DNA from: Haloterrigena gelatinilytica | GTDB taxonomy: Archaea > Halobacteriota > Halobacteria > Halobacteriales > Natrialbaceae | Direction: 5' to 3' | Length of the DNA: 64,000 bases | NCBI RefSeq assembly: GCF_013342145.1 | Contig: NZ_JABUQZ010000001.1 | Span: 3,534,001 to 3,598,000 of the forward strand | Shown: positions 17,290 to 25,787 of the stretch, piece after piece | Layout of the letters: every line of letters starts with the position of its first letter | How positions within the stretch are numbered: the first letter of the stretch is position 1 | Translations under genes and position numbers: made by a program | The notes under the pieces: generated by a model | Told to the model about the DNA's origin: nothing | Database searches by the model: none | The model's input: only the letters and a program-made list of their open reading frames with translations

Positions 17290-17726
17290 TCGGCGCTCGG
17301 CGACTCGCCGATAGCGGTTCGCTCGCGGCCGGCGTCTTCCGGCGCGGCCCCGCGACCCGCGAACAGCCCGGCGACCAGATAACACGCTCCAACGAGTCGC
17401 GTCGCCGGCACTACCCACGGTTTCACCTCGAGTTCAGTCGGATTCTCGTAGGCCGTTCGGAGGCCGAGTCGAAGCGCCGTTCGCGGTGCCAGCGCGAGGA
17501 CGACGCCCAGCCCGGCGACGAGCGGTTCGAGAACGGTCGTCCCGTCGGACCGGCGACCGGTCAGCCAGACGACCAGCAGCCCCTCGAGCCGGCCGATCGG
17601 GAGCGTCCACGGTCGCAGCCGGCCGACGTGGGGGTTCTCGAAGGCGAGCCGTTCGGCGGGCTCGACGATCCGTTCCGGAGCGAGAGCCATGAGCAGTCCG
17701 AGACCGAAGGCGAGGGATCGTCGCAT
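17283..17726 (-). CDS. Membrane protein, paralogue 1 of a tandem pair
   Basis: This 147-residue protein consists of two similar halves. In each half a hydrophobic segment is followed by a polar motif: FENPHVGRLRPWTLPIGRLEG in half one and YENPTELEVKPWVVPATRLVG in half two (pattern ENP...L(R/K)PW..P..R..G, given in parts). The next gene encodes a paralogue with the same design. The family is unknown to me. The tail is polar (AAPEDAGRERTAIGESPSAD). The stop overlaps rpiA by 7 bases. Confidence 0.7.
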   Translation of the reverse strand: MRRSLAFGLGLLMALAPERIVEPAERLAFENPHVGRLRPWTLPIGRLEGLLVVWLTGRRSDGTTVLEPLVAGLGVVLALAPRTALRLGLRTAYENPTELEVKPWVVPATRLVGACYLVAGLFAGRGAAPEDAGRERTAIGESPSADQ

Positions 17727-17805
17727 ACGAATTCGTTCTCGCGCCGGTCACAAAACGGTTCGCGAGCGGTCCGCTGCGGACCGAATCAGGGAGTGTCGAC
17801 GGTCC

Positions 17806-18243
17806 TTACGCCGTCGACTTCGGTTCGATCTCGGGCAGTACCTCGTCGCTTTCGGTCGTCTCGTCGCTGCGCATCGACAGGACGACGACGAGCAGGTAGA
17901 GCGCGCCGAGGGCTCGCGCCGCCGGCTCGATCCACGGCTTCAACTCGAGGTCGTCCGTGTTCTCGTAGACGACGCGCTGGCTGAGTTCGATAACCGGCTG
18001 CGGGAGCAGTACCAAGACGGCGCCGGCCAGCCCGAGCAGCGCGCTGCCGGCCGTCGTTCCCTCCCGACCGCGGACCAGCAACCAGACGAACAGGAGCCCC
18101 TCGAGACGCGCACCCCACAGCGCCTGCGGGCGTAGCTCCGCCTCGTCGGGGTTTTCCAGACCGATCCGCTCGCACATGTCCATGACCGGTTTCGGTCTGA
18201 CGATCTCGAAACAGCCGAAGCCGATCAACAGTTTCCGAAGCAT
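17806..18243 (-). CDS. Membrane protein, paralogue 2 of a tandem pair
   Basis: This 145-residue protein starts MLRKLLIGFGCFEIVRPKP and repeats the motif of its neighbour twice: LENPDEAELRPQALWGARLEG and YENTDDLELKPWIEPAARALG. Two to four hydrophobic segments flank the motifs. It lies 79 bp upstream of paralogue 1 on the same strand, so the pair probably arose by gene duplication on top of an older internal duplication. No function can be assigned; the strict retention of a PW and an arginine suggests a binding site at the membrane face. Confidence 0.7.
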   Translation of the reverse strand: MLRKLLIGFGCFEIVRPKPVMDMCERIGLENPDEAELRPQALWGARLEGLLFVWLLVRGREGTTAGSALLGLAGAVLVLLPQPVIELSQRVVYENTDDLELKPWIEPAARALGALYLLVVVLSMRSDETTESDEVLPEIEPKSTA

Positions 18244-18368
18244 CCTCGATCGACTGCTACCAGCGCCAGCGTCAAAAAACTCGAGTCGGCAACGGCTCGC
18301 CGCTCGCGGATCGGGTGCCGTCGCTACTCGAAATCTGTCGGCGATAAAAAACGCTTCTGTGGCGAACC

Positions 18369-18536
18369 TTACAGGTCGCGGGGCTGGACCGTCTTCCGGT
18401 CGTTCGCTTCGGCTCGTCGCGCAGCGTCCTCGAGAAGCTCGTCGACTTCCTCGTCGAGTGCTTCGTAAAAGTCCGAGGCGACGTTCTTGTCATCGAGCGC
18501 TTCCTTCACGGCGGCTTTGACGATAAGGTCTGCCAT
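18369..18536 (-). CDS. Single-domain histone-fold protein (DUF1931-like)
   Basis: The ATG at 18536 gives only 55 residues, starting MADLIVKAAVKEALDDKNVA and ending NDRKTVQPRDL. The ending closely resembles the last loop and helix of archaeal histones (RKTV followed by D/E-L). The middle (FYEALDEEVDELLEDAARRA) fits the long central helix. I recall this small protein as conserved in haloarchaea under DUF1931. It is much more acidic than a DNA-wrapping histone, so DNA binding is doubtful. A TATA-like box on the minus strand 26-33 bases upstream supports a leaderless start here. Confidence 0.8.
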   Translation of the reverse strand: MADLIVKAAVKEALDDKNVASDFYEALDEEVDELLEDAARRAEANDRKTVQPRDL

Positions 18537-18561
18537 ACGATTTACCGGTTCCGCTTTACCC

Positions 18562-18569
18562 AATATAAA
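18562..18569 (-). promoter_or_regulatory. TATA box of the histone-fold gene (decides the start)
   Basis: Read on the minus strand, TTTATATT ends 26 bases before the ATG at 18536, which places transcription start almost on that ATG. This argues strongly for the short 55-residue product and against longer upstream extensions of the frame. Confidence 0.6.
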
Positions 18570-18810
18570 TGCTCTGGTTGAAATCCGGAATACGGGGGTT
18601 GCAGCGGTTGCTTCGCCTGTTTCGACACCCGATACCACCGGAAAATATATGTCTGATGAGTCACCGGCCGTGATTCGACCCTCGTCGAGACGGCAAATAC
18701 GGCTCGCGCGCGCTGTGAGTCCGCTCGCGCGCGCTTTCGTCTGACACGTGGGACCAAAACGCGTTCGAACGGGTCGACGCATTGGAGTACGTTCGCCCAC
18801 GACTGGGCGT

Positions 18811-19584
18811 ATGCGCGAACTGCTCGAGGCCGTCGCTGACGGCTCGCTTTCGCCGTCGGCGGCAGAAGCACAACTCAGAGGATACGTCACCGGCGAGGCC
18901 GGACGATTCGACGCGGCTCGAAAGCAGCGACGGGGCATTCCGGAGGCCATCCTCGCCGAGGGGAAGTCGGCTCCGCAGGTCGTCGCGCTCGCGGAAACCG
19001 CCCTCGAGACGACCGGACGAGCGCTCGTGACTCGCGCCGACGACCGCCAGGTCGAGGCCCTCGAGGCGAGTCTCGAGGAGACGTTCCCCGACGCGACCCT
19101 CGAGCGTCGAGGGTCGACGGTTCGGGTGCTGGCGGCCGACTACGAGCCGCCGTCGCTCGAGGCGACGGTCGGCATCGTGACGGCGGGGACCGTCGACGGC
19201 CCCGTCGCCGACGAAGCGGAGGTCGTCTGCGCCGACGCGGGAGCGACGATCGACCGGATCGACGATATCGGCGTCGCGGCGCTGAACCGGACGCTCGATC
19301 AGGTCGATCGGCTCCGCGAGGCGGACGTCCTGATCGTCGCCGCCGGCCGGGAAGGGGCGCTTCCGACGGTGATCGCCGGCCTCGTCGATACGCCGGTCAT
19401 CGCCGTCCCCGTCTCGAGCGGCTACGGCCACGGGGGCGACGGCGAGGCCGCACTCGCGGGACTGCTCCAGTCGTGTACCGTCCTCTCGGTCGTCAACATC
19501 GACGCGGGTTTCGTCGCCGGCGCCCAGGCGACGCTGATCGCTCGCGCGATCGACGGCGCCCGCGACGACGGTCGATCTAACTAA
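18811..19584 (+). CDS. larB: Nickel pincer cofactor biosynthesis protein LarB
   Basis: This 257-residue protein starts MRELLEAVADGSLSPSAAEA. The C-terminal half is the AIR-carboxylase-like domain of LarB: VGIVTAGTVDGPVADEAEV, IDDIGVAALNRTLDQ, VAAGREGALPTVIAGLVDTP, PVSSGYGHGGDGEAAL and VVNIDAGFVAGAQA. LarB carboxylates and hydrolyses nicotinic acid adenine dinucleotide in the first step of the nickel-pincer nucleotide pathway used by lactate racemase-type enzymes. LarC, LarE and a LarA-like enzyme are not in this window. The chosen ATG removes an arginine-rich upstream extension. Confidence 0.9.
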   Translation: MRELLEAVADGSLSPSAAEAQLRGYVTGEAGRFDAARKQRRGIPEAILAEGKSAPQVVALAETALETTGRALVTRADDRQVEALEASLEETFPDATLERRGSTVRVLAADYEPPSLEATVGIVTAGTVDGPVADEAEVVCADAGATIDRIDDIGVAALNRTLDQVDRLREADVLIVAAGREGALPTVIAGLVDTPVIAVPVSSGYGHGGDGEAALAGLLQSCTVLSVVNIDAGFVAGAQATLIARAIDGARDDGRSN

Positions 19585-19696
19585 CCTGCAAAAATATCTC
19601 TCGAGACCGGAAGGCCAAACGGTGTTTGGAGAAGGTTATTTACCTATGCACTGGGTAGTTTTGCATACCGGCTCTGGCCGGTGTGACCAGTATCCA

Positions 19697-19846
19697 ATGC
19701 CAACCTGTGACCATTGCGGCGCACACGTCTCCGAACGGTTCGCACGCGTCTTCGCCGACGAAAACGGTGAGATCCGCGCCTGCGTGAGCTGTTCGGCCAA
19801 CGCCGGGATCGAACAAGCCGCCAGAGAGCGCGCGCGCGGCGCCTGA
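19697..19846 (+). CDS. Small zinc-ribbon protein (DUF7563 type)
   Basis: This 49-residue protein starts [20 protein letters not shown] and contains two CxxC knuckles (CDHC and CVSC) about 30 residues apart, enough for one zinc ribbon. It matches the haloarchaeal DUF7563 pattern, including the ending [17 protein letters not shown]. The ATG at 19697 is preferred because the upstream extension is not acidic and crosses the likely promoter. Its role is unknown; such proteins may bind nucleic acids or partner proteins. Confidence 0.8.
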   Translation: MPTCDHCGAHVSERFARVFADENGEIRACVSCSANAGIEQAARERARGA

Positions 19847-19925
19847 TCCCGCGGAGCATCGCGATCGACGACCACGCGCCCCCTATAGCGTGACGCTTTT
19901 TACGCCCCGTTTCGATCGATCGCTC

Positions 19926-20180
19926 ATGACCGAGGCCGATCACGTCGTCTACGTCCTCGAGTGCGCCGACGGCTCGCTCTACACCGGTTACACGACGGAC
20001 TTAGAGCGACGGGTCGCCGAACACGACGCCGGCGAGGGCGCAAAGTACACGCGCGGTCGCGCGCCCGTCGAACTGCGCTACCACGAGCGCTACGAGTCGC
20101 GGTCGGCCGCGATGTCTCGGGAGTACGAGATCAAACAGCTCTCCCGCCCGGAGAAGGAACGTCTCGTCGGCCTCGAGTGA
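19926..20180 (+). CDS. GIY-YIG domain protein (UPF0213/YhbQ-like)
   Basis: This 84-residue protein is a single GIY-YIG domain. [20 protein letters not shown] carries the V-Y...Y-T-G variant of the GIY and YIG strands, with the catalytic Arg in ERRVAEH, and the C-terminal [18 protein letters not shown] is typical of UPF0213. The bacterial relative YhbQ may act on damaged DNA. The ATG at 19926 fits the family start; the 12 codons upstream do not. It is an independent gene. Confidence 0.88.
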   Translation: MTEADHVVYVLECADGSLYTGYTTDLERRVAEHDAGEGAKYTRGRAPVELRYHERYESRSAAMSREYEIKQLSRPEKERLVGLE

Positions 20181-20333
20181 GAGGCTGATTCCGTCCACCC
20201 TCGAGAGAGACACAGAGAGTCTCAGGCCCGCTGTCCTCGAGGGGAAAAGTGGGACCGGACGCATTCGTGCTAGTATTCTTTCGGTAGATGTCCCGAAAAA
20301 TAGATATTATTGGCACCCCCTTCTGGGGACGAA

Positions 20334-21350
20334 ATGGATCTCGAGATTGTCGACGACCTCAAACAGCCGGAGTACACCGGCGAGAACCGGTGCGAGCCGT
20401 GTACGATACTGAACCTGGCTATCGCCGCCGTGGCCGGGTCGCTGATCGCGCGCAAATCCAGGCTCGGCGGCGCGCTCGCGGTCGGAGTATCGATCGCGCT
20501 CATCTACCTTCGGGGGTATCTCGTCCCCGGAACGCCGACGCTGACCAAGCGCTACCTCCCGCCGGAAGTGCTCCGCTGGTTCGGCAAGGAACCCGAACCG
20601 GAGATCGCCAGCGGGCTCGGCGCCGTCGACGGTACCGCGGGGACCGCGACCGACCGATCTGACTCGCGGTCGTCCGACTCGGACGCCCGCTCCGGCGAGG
20701 ACGACACGGACGTCGCGGAGACCGCCGCAGACGCCAGTACCACCGACGACGACCAGTCCGCCGAGTCGAGCGCGGCCGCCGACGAACCGCCCGCCGAAGC
20801 GGACGCGGTCGACCCCGCCGACGAGCCCGTCGCCGACCTCGAGACGTACTTCCTCGACCACGAGGTCCTAGAGCCCTGCGCCGAGGCGGACGACCTCTGT
20901 CTCACCGACGCGTTCGAGTCCGCCTGGCTCGAGGCGATCGAGACCGTCGAGGAGTCGGGCCTCGAGGTCGCGGCCGCCGTCGACGCGTTCGGGTTCGACG
21001 CCGACTCCGACGAGTTCGAACTCGACGTCCGCGAGGACGTCCGCGTCCTCCGATCCGAGCGGGGGATCGCCGGCCGCTGGCCGTCCCGGGCCGCGCTGCT
21101 CGCCGACGTCGGCGCCAGCCGCGCGCTCGCCGAGTGGACCGACGACTGGGAGGTTCACGACCCCGAGCTGAAGGGCCAGATCCTCAACGGCCTCCGGATG
21201 TTCCTCGAGACGTGCCCGACCGGCGGCGAGATCAGCATGAGCGAGGAAACGGTCGAGTCCTGCTGTACCTCACACGAGGTCTTCGCCGTGACTTGCGACG
21301 AGACCGGCGAGCGGCTGTTCGAACAGCGACTCGACGCCGTCGACGTCTGA
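20334..21350 (+). CDS. Haloarchaeal membrane-anchored protein of unknown function
   Basis: This 338-residue protein starts MDLEIVDDLKQPEYTGENRC. Residues of about 25-65 hold CEPC and two hydrophobic helices (ILNLAIAAVAGSLIARKS and ALAVGVSIALIYLRGYLVPG). Residues 85-165 are an acidic, disordered linker. The C-terminal part of about 170 residues is globular, with conserved-looking cysteines (EPCAEADDLCLTDA; SCCTSHEVFAVTCDETG). I do not recognise a Pfam family, though similar proteins are widespread in haloarchaea. Anchoring a cysteine-containing cytoplasmic domain to the membrane is the visible design. Confidence 0.75.
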   Translation: MDLEIVDDLKQPEYTGENRCEPCTILNLAIAAVAGSLIARKSRLGGALAVGVSIALIYLRGYLVPGTPTLTKRYLPPEVLRWFGKEPEPEIASGLGAVDGTAGTATDRSDSRSSDSDARSGEDDTDVAETAADASTTDDDQSAESSAAADEPPAEADAVDPADEPVADLETYFLDHEVLEPCAEADDLCLTDAFESAWLEAIETVEESGLEVAAAVDAFGFDADSDEFELDVREDVRVLRSERGIAGRWPSRAALLADVGASRALAEWTDDWEVHDPELKGQILNGLRMFLETCPTGGEISMSEETVESCCTSHEVFAVTCDETGERLFEQRLDAVDV

Positions 21351-21387
21351 AGGAGGCGTCTCGCGTCGACCCCTCGAGGGATCGTCT

Positions 21388-21987
21388 TCAGTCGTCGCCC
21401 GCCGCGGACTGCGCCGACGTGACGCTGGGGTCGATGAAGGCGTACTCGACGAGATTTCGACCGAGTTTTTCCACTCGATCCTGCAGGCCGGGATCGCGAA
21501 ACCGACGGCCGTCGATGGCCTCGGGATCGGCCTCGAACGTCCCCGAGGCGTTTCGGAGGCCGACCTGGTGGGGGAGGACCCACCCGTGGACGCCCCGAAC
21601 CGTAATGCGGAGGTGATCGAGCGTCGAGCCGTAGCTGCCGCCGCCGGCGGTCGCCAGCAGGCCGACGGTCGTCTCCTCGTACTCGTCGAACCCGCAGTAG
21701 TCGTGGAAGTTCTTCAGCGCCCCCGAGTAGGAGCCGTGGTAGACCGGCGTTCCGAGCGCGACGGCGTCGGCTTCGCGGACGAGTCGCGTCGCGGCCGCGG
21801 CGTCGCCCTGGTCCTCGAGGTCGCGGTCGGGATCGTACACGGGCAGGTCCAACTCCCGGAGGTCGAGCAGCGTCGTCTCGGCGCCCGCGTCGGCGGCGGC
21901 CCGTAACGCGTACTTCAGCGCTGTCCGAGTGTAGCTCTCGTCCCGGAGACTGCCGCTGACGGCGACGACGGAGGGCGTCTGACTCAT
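21388..21987 (-). CDS. NADPH-dependent FMN reductase family protein
   Basis: This 199-residue flavodoxin-fold protein starts MSQTPSVVAVSGSLRDESYT. It has the FMN phosphate-binding GSLRDESYTR, the middle DAVALGTPVYHGSYSGALKNFHDYC typical of the FMN_red/chromate-reductase family, and LLATAGGGSYGSTLDHLR. It probably transfers electrons from NAD(P)H to FMN or quinones. The ATG at 21987 is the natural start; the frame continues upstream only as antisense shadow of the next gene. It is divergent from the phosphohexomutase gene. Confidence 0.88.
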   Translation of the reverse strand: MSQTPSVVAVSGSLRDESYTRTALKYALRAAADAGAETTLLDLRELDLPVYDPDRDLEDQGDAAAATRLVREADAVALGTPVYHGSYSGALKNFHDYCGFDEYEETTVGLLATAGGGSYGSTLDHLRITVRGVHGWVLPHQVGLRNASGTFEADPEAIDGRRFRDPGLQDRVEKLGRNLVEYAFIDPSVTSAQSAAGDD

Positions 21988-22135
21988 ACAGGCCCTACGA
22001 TCGGCGACCGGAAAACACCAGTGCCGGAACCCACCGGCTGCGAGTCGGTCCGACTGCGCCGGGGTCGGTCGCCCGCCCCCGACCACGTCCGCGGAATGGC
22101 GTCGCTTTTTTCGCCGCCGACGTAGACGCACGCAT

Positions 22136-23530
22136 ATGGAGTCGATCAGCTTCGGCACCGACGGCTGGCGGGCGACGCTCGACGAGTTCACGACGCCGCG
22201 GGTCCGGATGGTCGGACAGGCGGTCGCAACGTATCTGACCGACGAGGGACTCGAGGGGACGGTCGCGGTCGGATACGACGCCCGCGAGAGCTCCCGCAGA
22301 TTCGCCGAAGAACTGGCGCGCGTGCTGTGTGTCAACGGGTTCGACGTCGTGATGCCCGAGCGCGACCGGCCGACACCGCTGGTCGCCCACGCCATCGTCG
22401 AGCGCGATCTGATCGGCGGGTTCGCCATCACCGCCTCGCACAACCCGCCGGAGTACAACGGCGTGAAGTTCATTCCGCGGGACGGCGCGCCGGCGCTCCC
22501 CGAAGTGACCGACGCCATCGCGGACCGACTCGCCGAACCCGAGCCGCTCCCGGAAGCGGAGCACGGCACCGTCGAGGAGGTCGATCTCGTCACGCCCCAC
22601 GCCGACGCCGCCCTCGAGCTCGTCGATTCGATCACGGGCAGTACCGACCTCTCGGGGCTGACCGTCGCCTACGACGCCATGCACGGCAGCGGCCGCGGGA
22701 CGACCGACGCCCTCCTGGAGCGGGCCGGCGCCTCGCTCGAGTGCCTGCGTTGTGAGCGCGACCCCGAGTTCGGCGGCGGCGCGCCCGAACCGGCCCCGGA
22801 GAACCTGGGGACGCTGATCGACCTGGTCACCGACGACGACGCCGGCCCCGACCTCGGTGTCGCCAACGACGGGGACGCCGATCGGATCGCCATCGTCACC
22901 CCCGAACGCGGTTATCTCGACGAGAACCTCTTCTTCGCCGCGCTCTACGACTACCTGCTCGAGAACGACGCGGGAGCGGTCGTCCGAACCGTCTCCACGA
23001 CGTTCCTGATCGACCGCGTCGCCGAGGCCCACGGCGAGACCGTCCACGAGGTGCCGGTCGGCTTCAAGTGGGTCGCCGACGCGATGGGCGAACACGACGC
23101 CCTCGTCGGCGGGGAGGAGTCGGGCGGCTTCACCGTCCGCGGCCACGTCCGCGAGAAGGACGGCGTTTTGATGGCCCTGCTCGCGGCCGCGATGCACGCC
23201 GACGAACCGCTGGACGACCGGGTCGACCGCTTGCTCTCCGAGCACGGCACCGTCGTCCAGGACAAGATCAGCGTCGCCTGCCCGGACGAGGAGAAGACCC
23301 GCGTGATCGAGGACCTCGAGGCGGAGATCCCCGACGACGTGGCGGGAACCGCCGTCGACGGCGTCAACACCGCCGACGGCTTCAAACTCCAGCTCGCCGA
23401 CGGCTCGTGGCTGCTGATCCGTCCCAGCGGAACCGAGCCCGTCCTGCGGGTCTACGCCGAGGCCGAGGACGAGCAGCGGGTCGCGGAGCTGCTCGAGGCC
23501 GGCGAGGAACTGGTCGAACCGCTGGTCTGA
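22136..23530 (+). CDS. Phosphoglucomutase/phosphomannomutase family enzyme
   Basis: This 464-residue alpha-D-phosphohexomutase starts MESISFGTDGWRATLDEFTT. The phosphoserine loop TASHNPPEYNG has Ser101. The metal-binding motif DGDADR, the sugar-specificity loop GGEESGGF and the C-terminal phosphate-binding RPSGTEPVLRVYAEA are all present. Family members interconvert hexose 1- and 6-phosphates (glucose, mannose or glucosamine); the exact substrate cannot be decided from the sequence. Length and domain order are normal. Confidence 0.92.
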   Translation: MESISFGTDGWRATLDEFTTPRVRMVGQAVATYLTDEGLEGTVAVGYDARESSRRFAEELARVLCVNGFDVVMPERDRPTPLVAHAIVERDLIGGFAITASHNPPEYNGVKFIPRDGAPALPEVTDAIADRLAEPEPLPEAEHGTVEEVDLVTPHADAALELVDSITGSTDLSGLTVAYDAMHGSGRGTTDALLERAGASLECLRCERDPEFGGGAPEPAPENLGTLIDLVTDDDAGPDLGVANDGDADRIAIVTPERGYLDENLFFAALYDYLLENDAGAVVRTVSTTFLIDRVAEAHGETVHEVPVGFKWVADAMGEHDALVGGEESGGFTVRGHVREKDGVLMALLAAAMHADEPLDDRVDRLLSEHGTVVQDKISVACPDEEKTRVIEDLEAEIPDDVAGTAVDGVNTADGFKLQLADGSWLLIRPSGTEPVLRVYAEAEDEQRVAELLEAGEELVEPLV

Positions 23531-23623
23531 GCGCCGCTTCGAACCGGTTCTCGATCCTCGAGCCGACGGCGGGTTGCGACTTCCGGGCCCTTCTTTACCC
23601 GCGTCGGTCCGTTCTGTACGCCC

Positions 23624-23995
23624 ATGAGCCAACGCGATCACGAGGACGCCACGTACATGGAACTCACCCCCGACGCGTGGCATCAAAACGACGAGGGCAA
23701 CTACTACATCGACTGCCCGGAGTGTGGCTCCGCGGCGTCGCTGATGAACATCGTCAAGCACGGCCGCTGTAACGGCTACATGAACCAACAGGAGGACGAG
23801 ACCGAACTCGACGAGGAGGCCTTCGACTGCACGGCGAAACTCCACCTCGAACTCGGCTACCGCTCCGCTCCCGACGAGACGATGAGCGAGGAGGCGCCCG
23901 GCGAGTCCGCCAGCGACGCCGAGACCGAGGAGGGCGTTCCGTCGTCGGAGGAGCCGGCCGGCTCGGACGGCGTGGTAAGCGGCGATCAGCAGTAA
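23624..23995 (+). CDS. Putative zinc-binding small protein
   Basis: This 123-residue acidic protein starts MSQRDHEDATYMELTPDAWH. A compact core (YYIDCPECGSAASLMNIVKHGRCNGY, in parts) holds a CPEC knuckle, a further His and Cys, and a later Cys in AFDCTAKLHLELGY, suggesting one zinc site. The last 40 residues are an acidic disordered tail. I do not recognise a function. It follows the phosphohexomutase by about 90 bp and may be its own transcript. Confidence 0.65.
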   Translation: MSQRDHEDATYMELTPDAWHQNDEGNYYIDCPECGSAASLMNIVKHGRCNGYMNQQEDETELDEEAFDCTAKLHLELGYRSAPDETMSEEAPGESASDAETEEGVPSSEEPAGSDGVVSGDQQ

Positions 23996-24048
23996 GAGTC
24001 GAACAGTTCGAGCGGTCCGCGCTCCGTTTCTCCCGTTCGCGACGTCGC

Positions 24049-24558
24049 TCAGTCGACGCGTTCCGCCGGGATGCCGGCGACCGTCGCGCCCGGTTCGACG
24101 TCGTCCGTGACGACCGATCCCGCGCCGACGGCCGCATCCTCGCCGACCGTGATATCGCCGAGCAGCGTCGCGTTCGCGCCGATCTGGACGCCGTCCTCGA
24201 CCGTCGGGTGGCGCTTGATCGGTTCGTTCGTGTCGCCGCCGAGCGTGACGCCGTGGTACAGGTGGACGTCGTCACCGATATCGGCCGTCTCACCGATCAC
24301 GACGCCCATACCGTGGTCGATCGTCACCCGCTCCCCGACCGTCGCGCCCGGGTGGATCTCGACGCCGGTCAGCAGGCGCACGACGTTGGACAACAGTCGC
24401 GCGGTGAGTTCGAAGCCGGCGGTCCAGAGCCGGTGGAGCAGCAGGTGCGCCCAGACGGCGTGGAGACCCGGATAACAGCAGAGGACCTCGAGTCGGCCCG
24501 TCGCCGCGGGGTCGCGGGCGGCCATCGCCCGGACGTCCTCACGAATCCGCCGGAACAT
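24049..24558 (-). CDS. cysE: Serine O-acetyltransferase
   Basis: This 169-residue left-handed beta-helix acetyltransferase belongs to the short CysE/EpsC class. The N-terminus [20 protein letters not shown] and [19 protein letters not shown] give the family's helical part. The active-site region is [29 protein letters not shown], in parts, with the catalytic His and the hexapeptide repeats ending [13 protein letters not shown]. It converts serine and acetyl-CoA to O-acetylserine, the first step of cysteine synthesis. The C-terminus is short and lacks the cysteine-synthase-binding tail, as in many archaeal and Gram-positive forms. Confidence 0.92.
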   Translation of the reverse strand: MFRRIREDVRAMAARDPAATGRLEVLCCYPGLHAVWAHLLLHRLWTAGFELTARLLSNVVRLLTGVEIHPGATVGERVTIDHGMGVVIGETADIGDDVHLYHGVTLGGDTNEPIKRHPTVEDGVQIGANATLLGDITVGEDAAVGAGSVVTDDVEPGATVAGIPAERVD

Positions 24559-24776
24559 CGCTCACCCGGTTGCCTGCGGCCGGAGCGGTCCTAATGCGAC
24601 GCTGGCGGCGCGATCGCCCGCGAGGACGCGGCCGACAGCAACACCGGCCACTGTCGCGACGAGGATACTCCCTGTCGGTACGCCCGGTGTGGCCGGCGGC
24701 TACCATATCCTGGCATACCGCCGAGGGCGCCTAAAAGGGTTCGTTTCCCCGCGGTCTGCCACCGACCGGCGGGCCG

Positions 24777-25445
24777 TCACTTCCCGCGGGCGAGTCGTCG
24801 GCCGATCCGTTCGGGGAGCCCCGCCTCCGCGACGGCCGCCTGCACGGCCTCGATATCGTACTCGAGGCGGTGGGTCTCGACGGTCATCGCGTCGAGGTCG
24901 ACGACGGCGTAGCCCGCCCGCGGGTCGCCGTCGCGGGGCTGGCCGACGCTGCCCGGGTTGACGACGATCCCCTCCGCGAACGTCTCGACGCCCTGGACGT
25001 GGGTGTGGCCGAGCACGAGAACGTCCTCGTCGCCGAGCAGCCGCGGCGAGAACTCGTCCGGATACGTGTAGCGGGTGTACCGGTCGGGATCGTCCGGGTG
25101 GCCGTGGACGAGTTTCACCCGTCCGTCGCACTCGAGGCGCTCGGCGGGCAGGGACTCGAGCCACGCCAACTGGTCGTCGTCGAGGCGCTTCTTCGCGTGT
25201 TCGACGCCCGCCTTCGCCATCCCGTTGAAGCGAAACGGGGTAGTCGCGGCGACCGCGGCGTCGTGGTTGCCCATCACCGTCGGCACGCCCCGCTCGCGGA
25301 GTTCGTCGACGCACTCTGCGGGCCACGGGTTGTAGCCGACCACGTCGCCGGCACACAGGAGTTCGTCGACCGCGGGCATGTCCTCGAGGACGGCCTCGAG
25401 GGCGACCCGGTTGCTGTGGACGTCCGAGATGAGTCCGACTTTCAT
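24777..25445 (-). CDS. Metallophosphoesterase, YfcE/MJ0936-like
   Basis: This 222-residue calcineurin-like phosphoesterase has all metal-binding blocks: LISDVHSNRVALEAVL, CAGDVVGYNPWP, VMGNHDAAV, KLVHGHP, and LGHTHVQ followed by VNPGSVGQPRDGDPRAGYAV. The ATG at 25445 gives the standard start MKVGLISDVH. Relatives act on phosphodiesters such as cyclic nucleotides, but the physiological substrate is unknown. The gene is transcribed away from the small zinc protein gene. Confidence 0.92.
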   Translation of the reverse strand: MKVGLISDVHSNRVALEAVLEDMPAVDELLCAGDVVGYNPWPAECVDELRERGVPTVMGNHDAAVAATTPFRFNGMAKAGVEHAKKRLDDDQLAWLESLPAERLECDGRVKLVHGHPDDPDRYTRYTYPDEFSPRLLGDEDVLVLGHTHVQGVETFAEGIVVNPGSVGQPRDGDPRAGYAVVDLDAMTVETHRLEYDIEAVQAAVAEAGLPERIGRRLARGK

Positions 25446-25584
25446 GCGCGAGTCTAACAGGTGCGAGCGGTTTGTAGGTTGTCCGGTCGCTCGATAGCAG
25501 TCTCCGAACGACTTTCTCGCGCCGGCAACTGACACGATATCCTTTATAGGGGTTGAATATGCTGGCCGTCCTGTTGATATCGGG

Positions 25585-25737
25585 GTGATCCTCGTGGGCG
25601 ACCGCGCCCGCATCGTGGCCGTCTGCAAACAGTGTAATTCGGCGTACGCTGCGAGAGTGGTATCGGACGGGCGAATCCGCCCGATCGGAATCGACTCCTG
25701 CGTCTGCGGATCCGAGGAGTTTCGACCGGCTCAGTGA
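25585..25737 (+). CDS. 50-residue putative zinc-finger protein
   Basis: A short frame starts at GTG 25585 and ends with TGA at 25735-25737. Its product contains VAVCKQCNSAYAARVVSDGR and IDSCVCGSEEFRPAQ. The CxxC and CxC pairs about 24 residues apart are typical of a tiny zinc ribbon. A TTTATAGGG sequence around 25541-25549 gives a plausible promoter about 40 bases upstream. GTG 25594 is an alternative start. No ATG exists, so the exact N-terminus is uncertain. The function is unknown. Confidence 0.6.
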   Translation: MILVGDRARIVAVCKQCNSAYAARVVSDGRIRPIGIDSCVCGSEEFRPAQ

Positions 25738-25787
25738 CCAGTGCCGTTTTCACTGATCGCTCACCCCTTTCTTCGCGTTGCGATGGC

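Noticed and set aside
21995-23845. A 616-codon frame antisense to the phosphohexomutase gene
   Set aside because: It lies entirely against a gene with all family motifs, and its own sequence is Val/Gly/Arg-rich with no recognisable domain.
24570-24700. Possible tiny membrane peptide just upstream of cysE on the minus strand
   Set aside because: A hydrophobic stretch exists (GSILVATVAGVAVGRVLAGD), but there is no good start codon or ribosome site, and the frame is closed shortly upstream.
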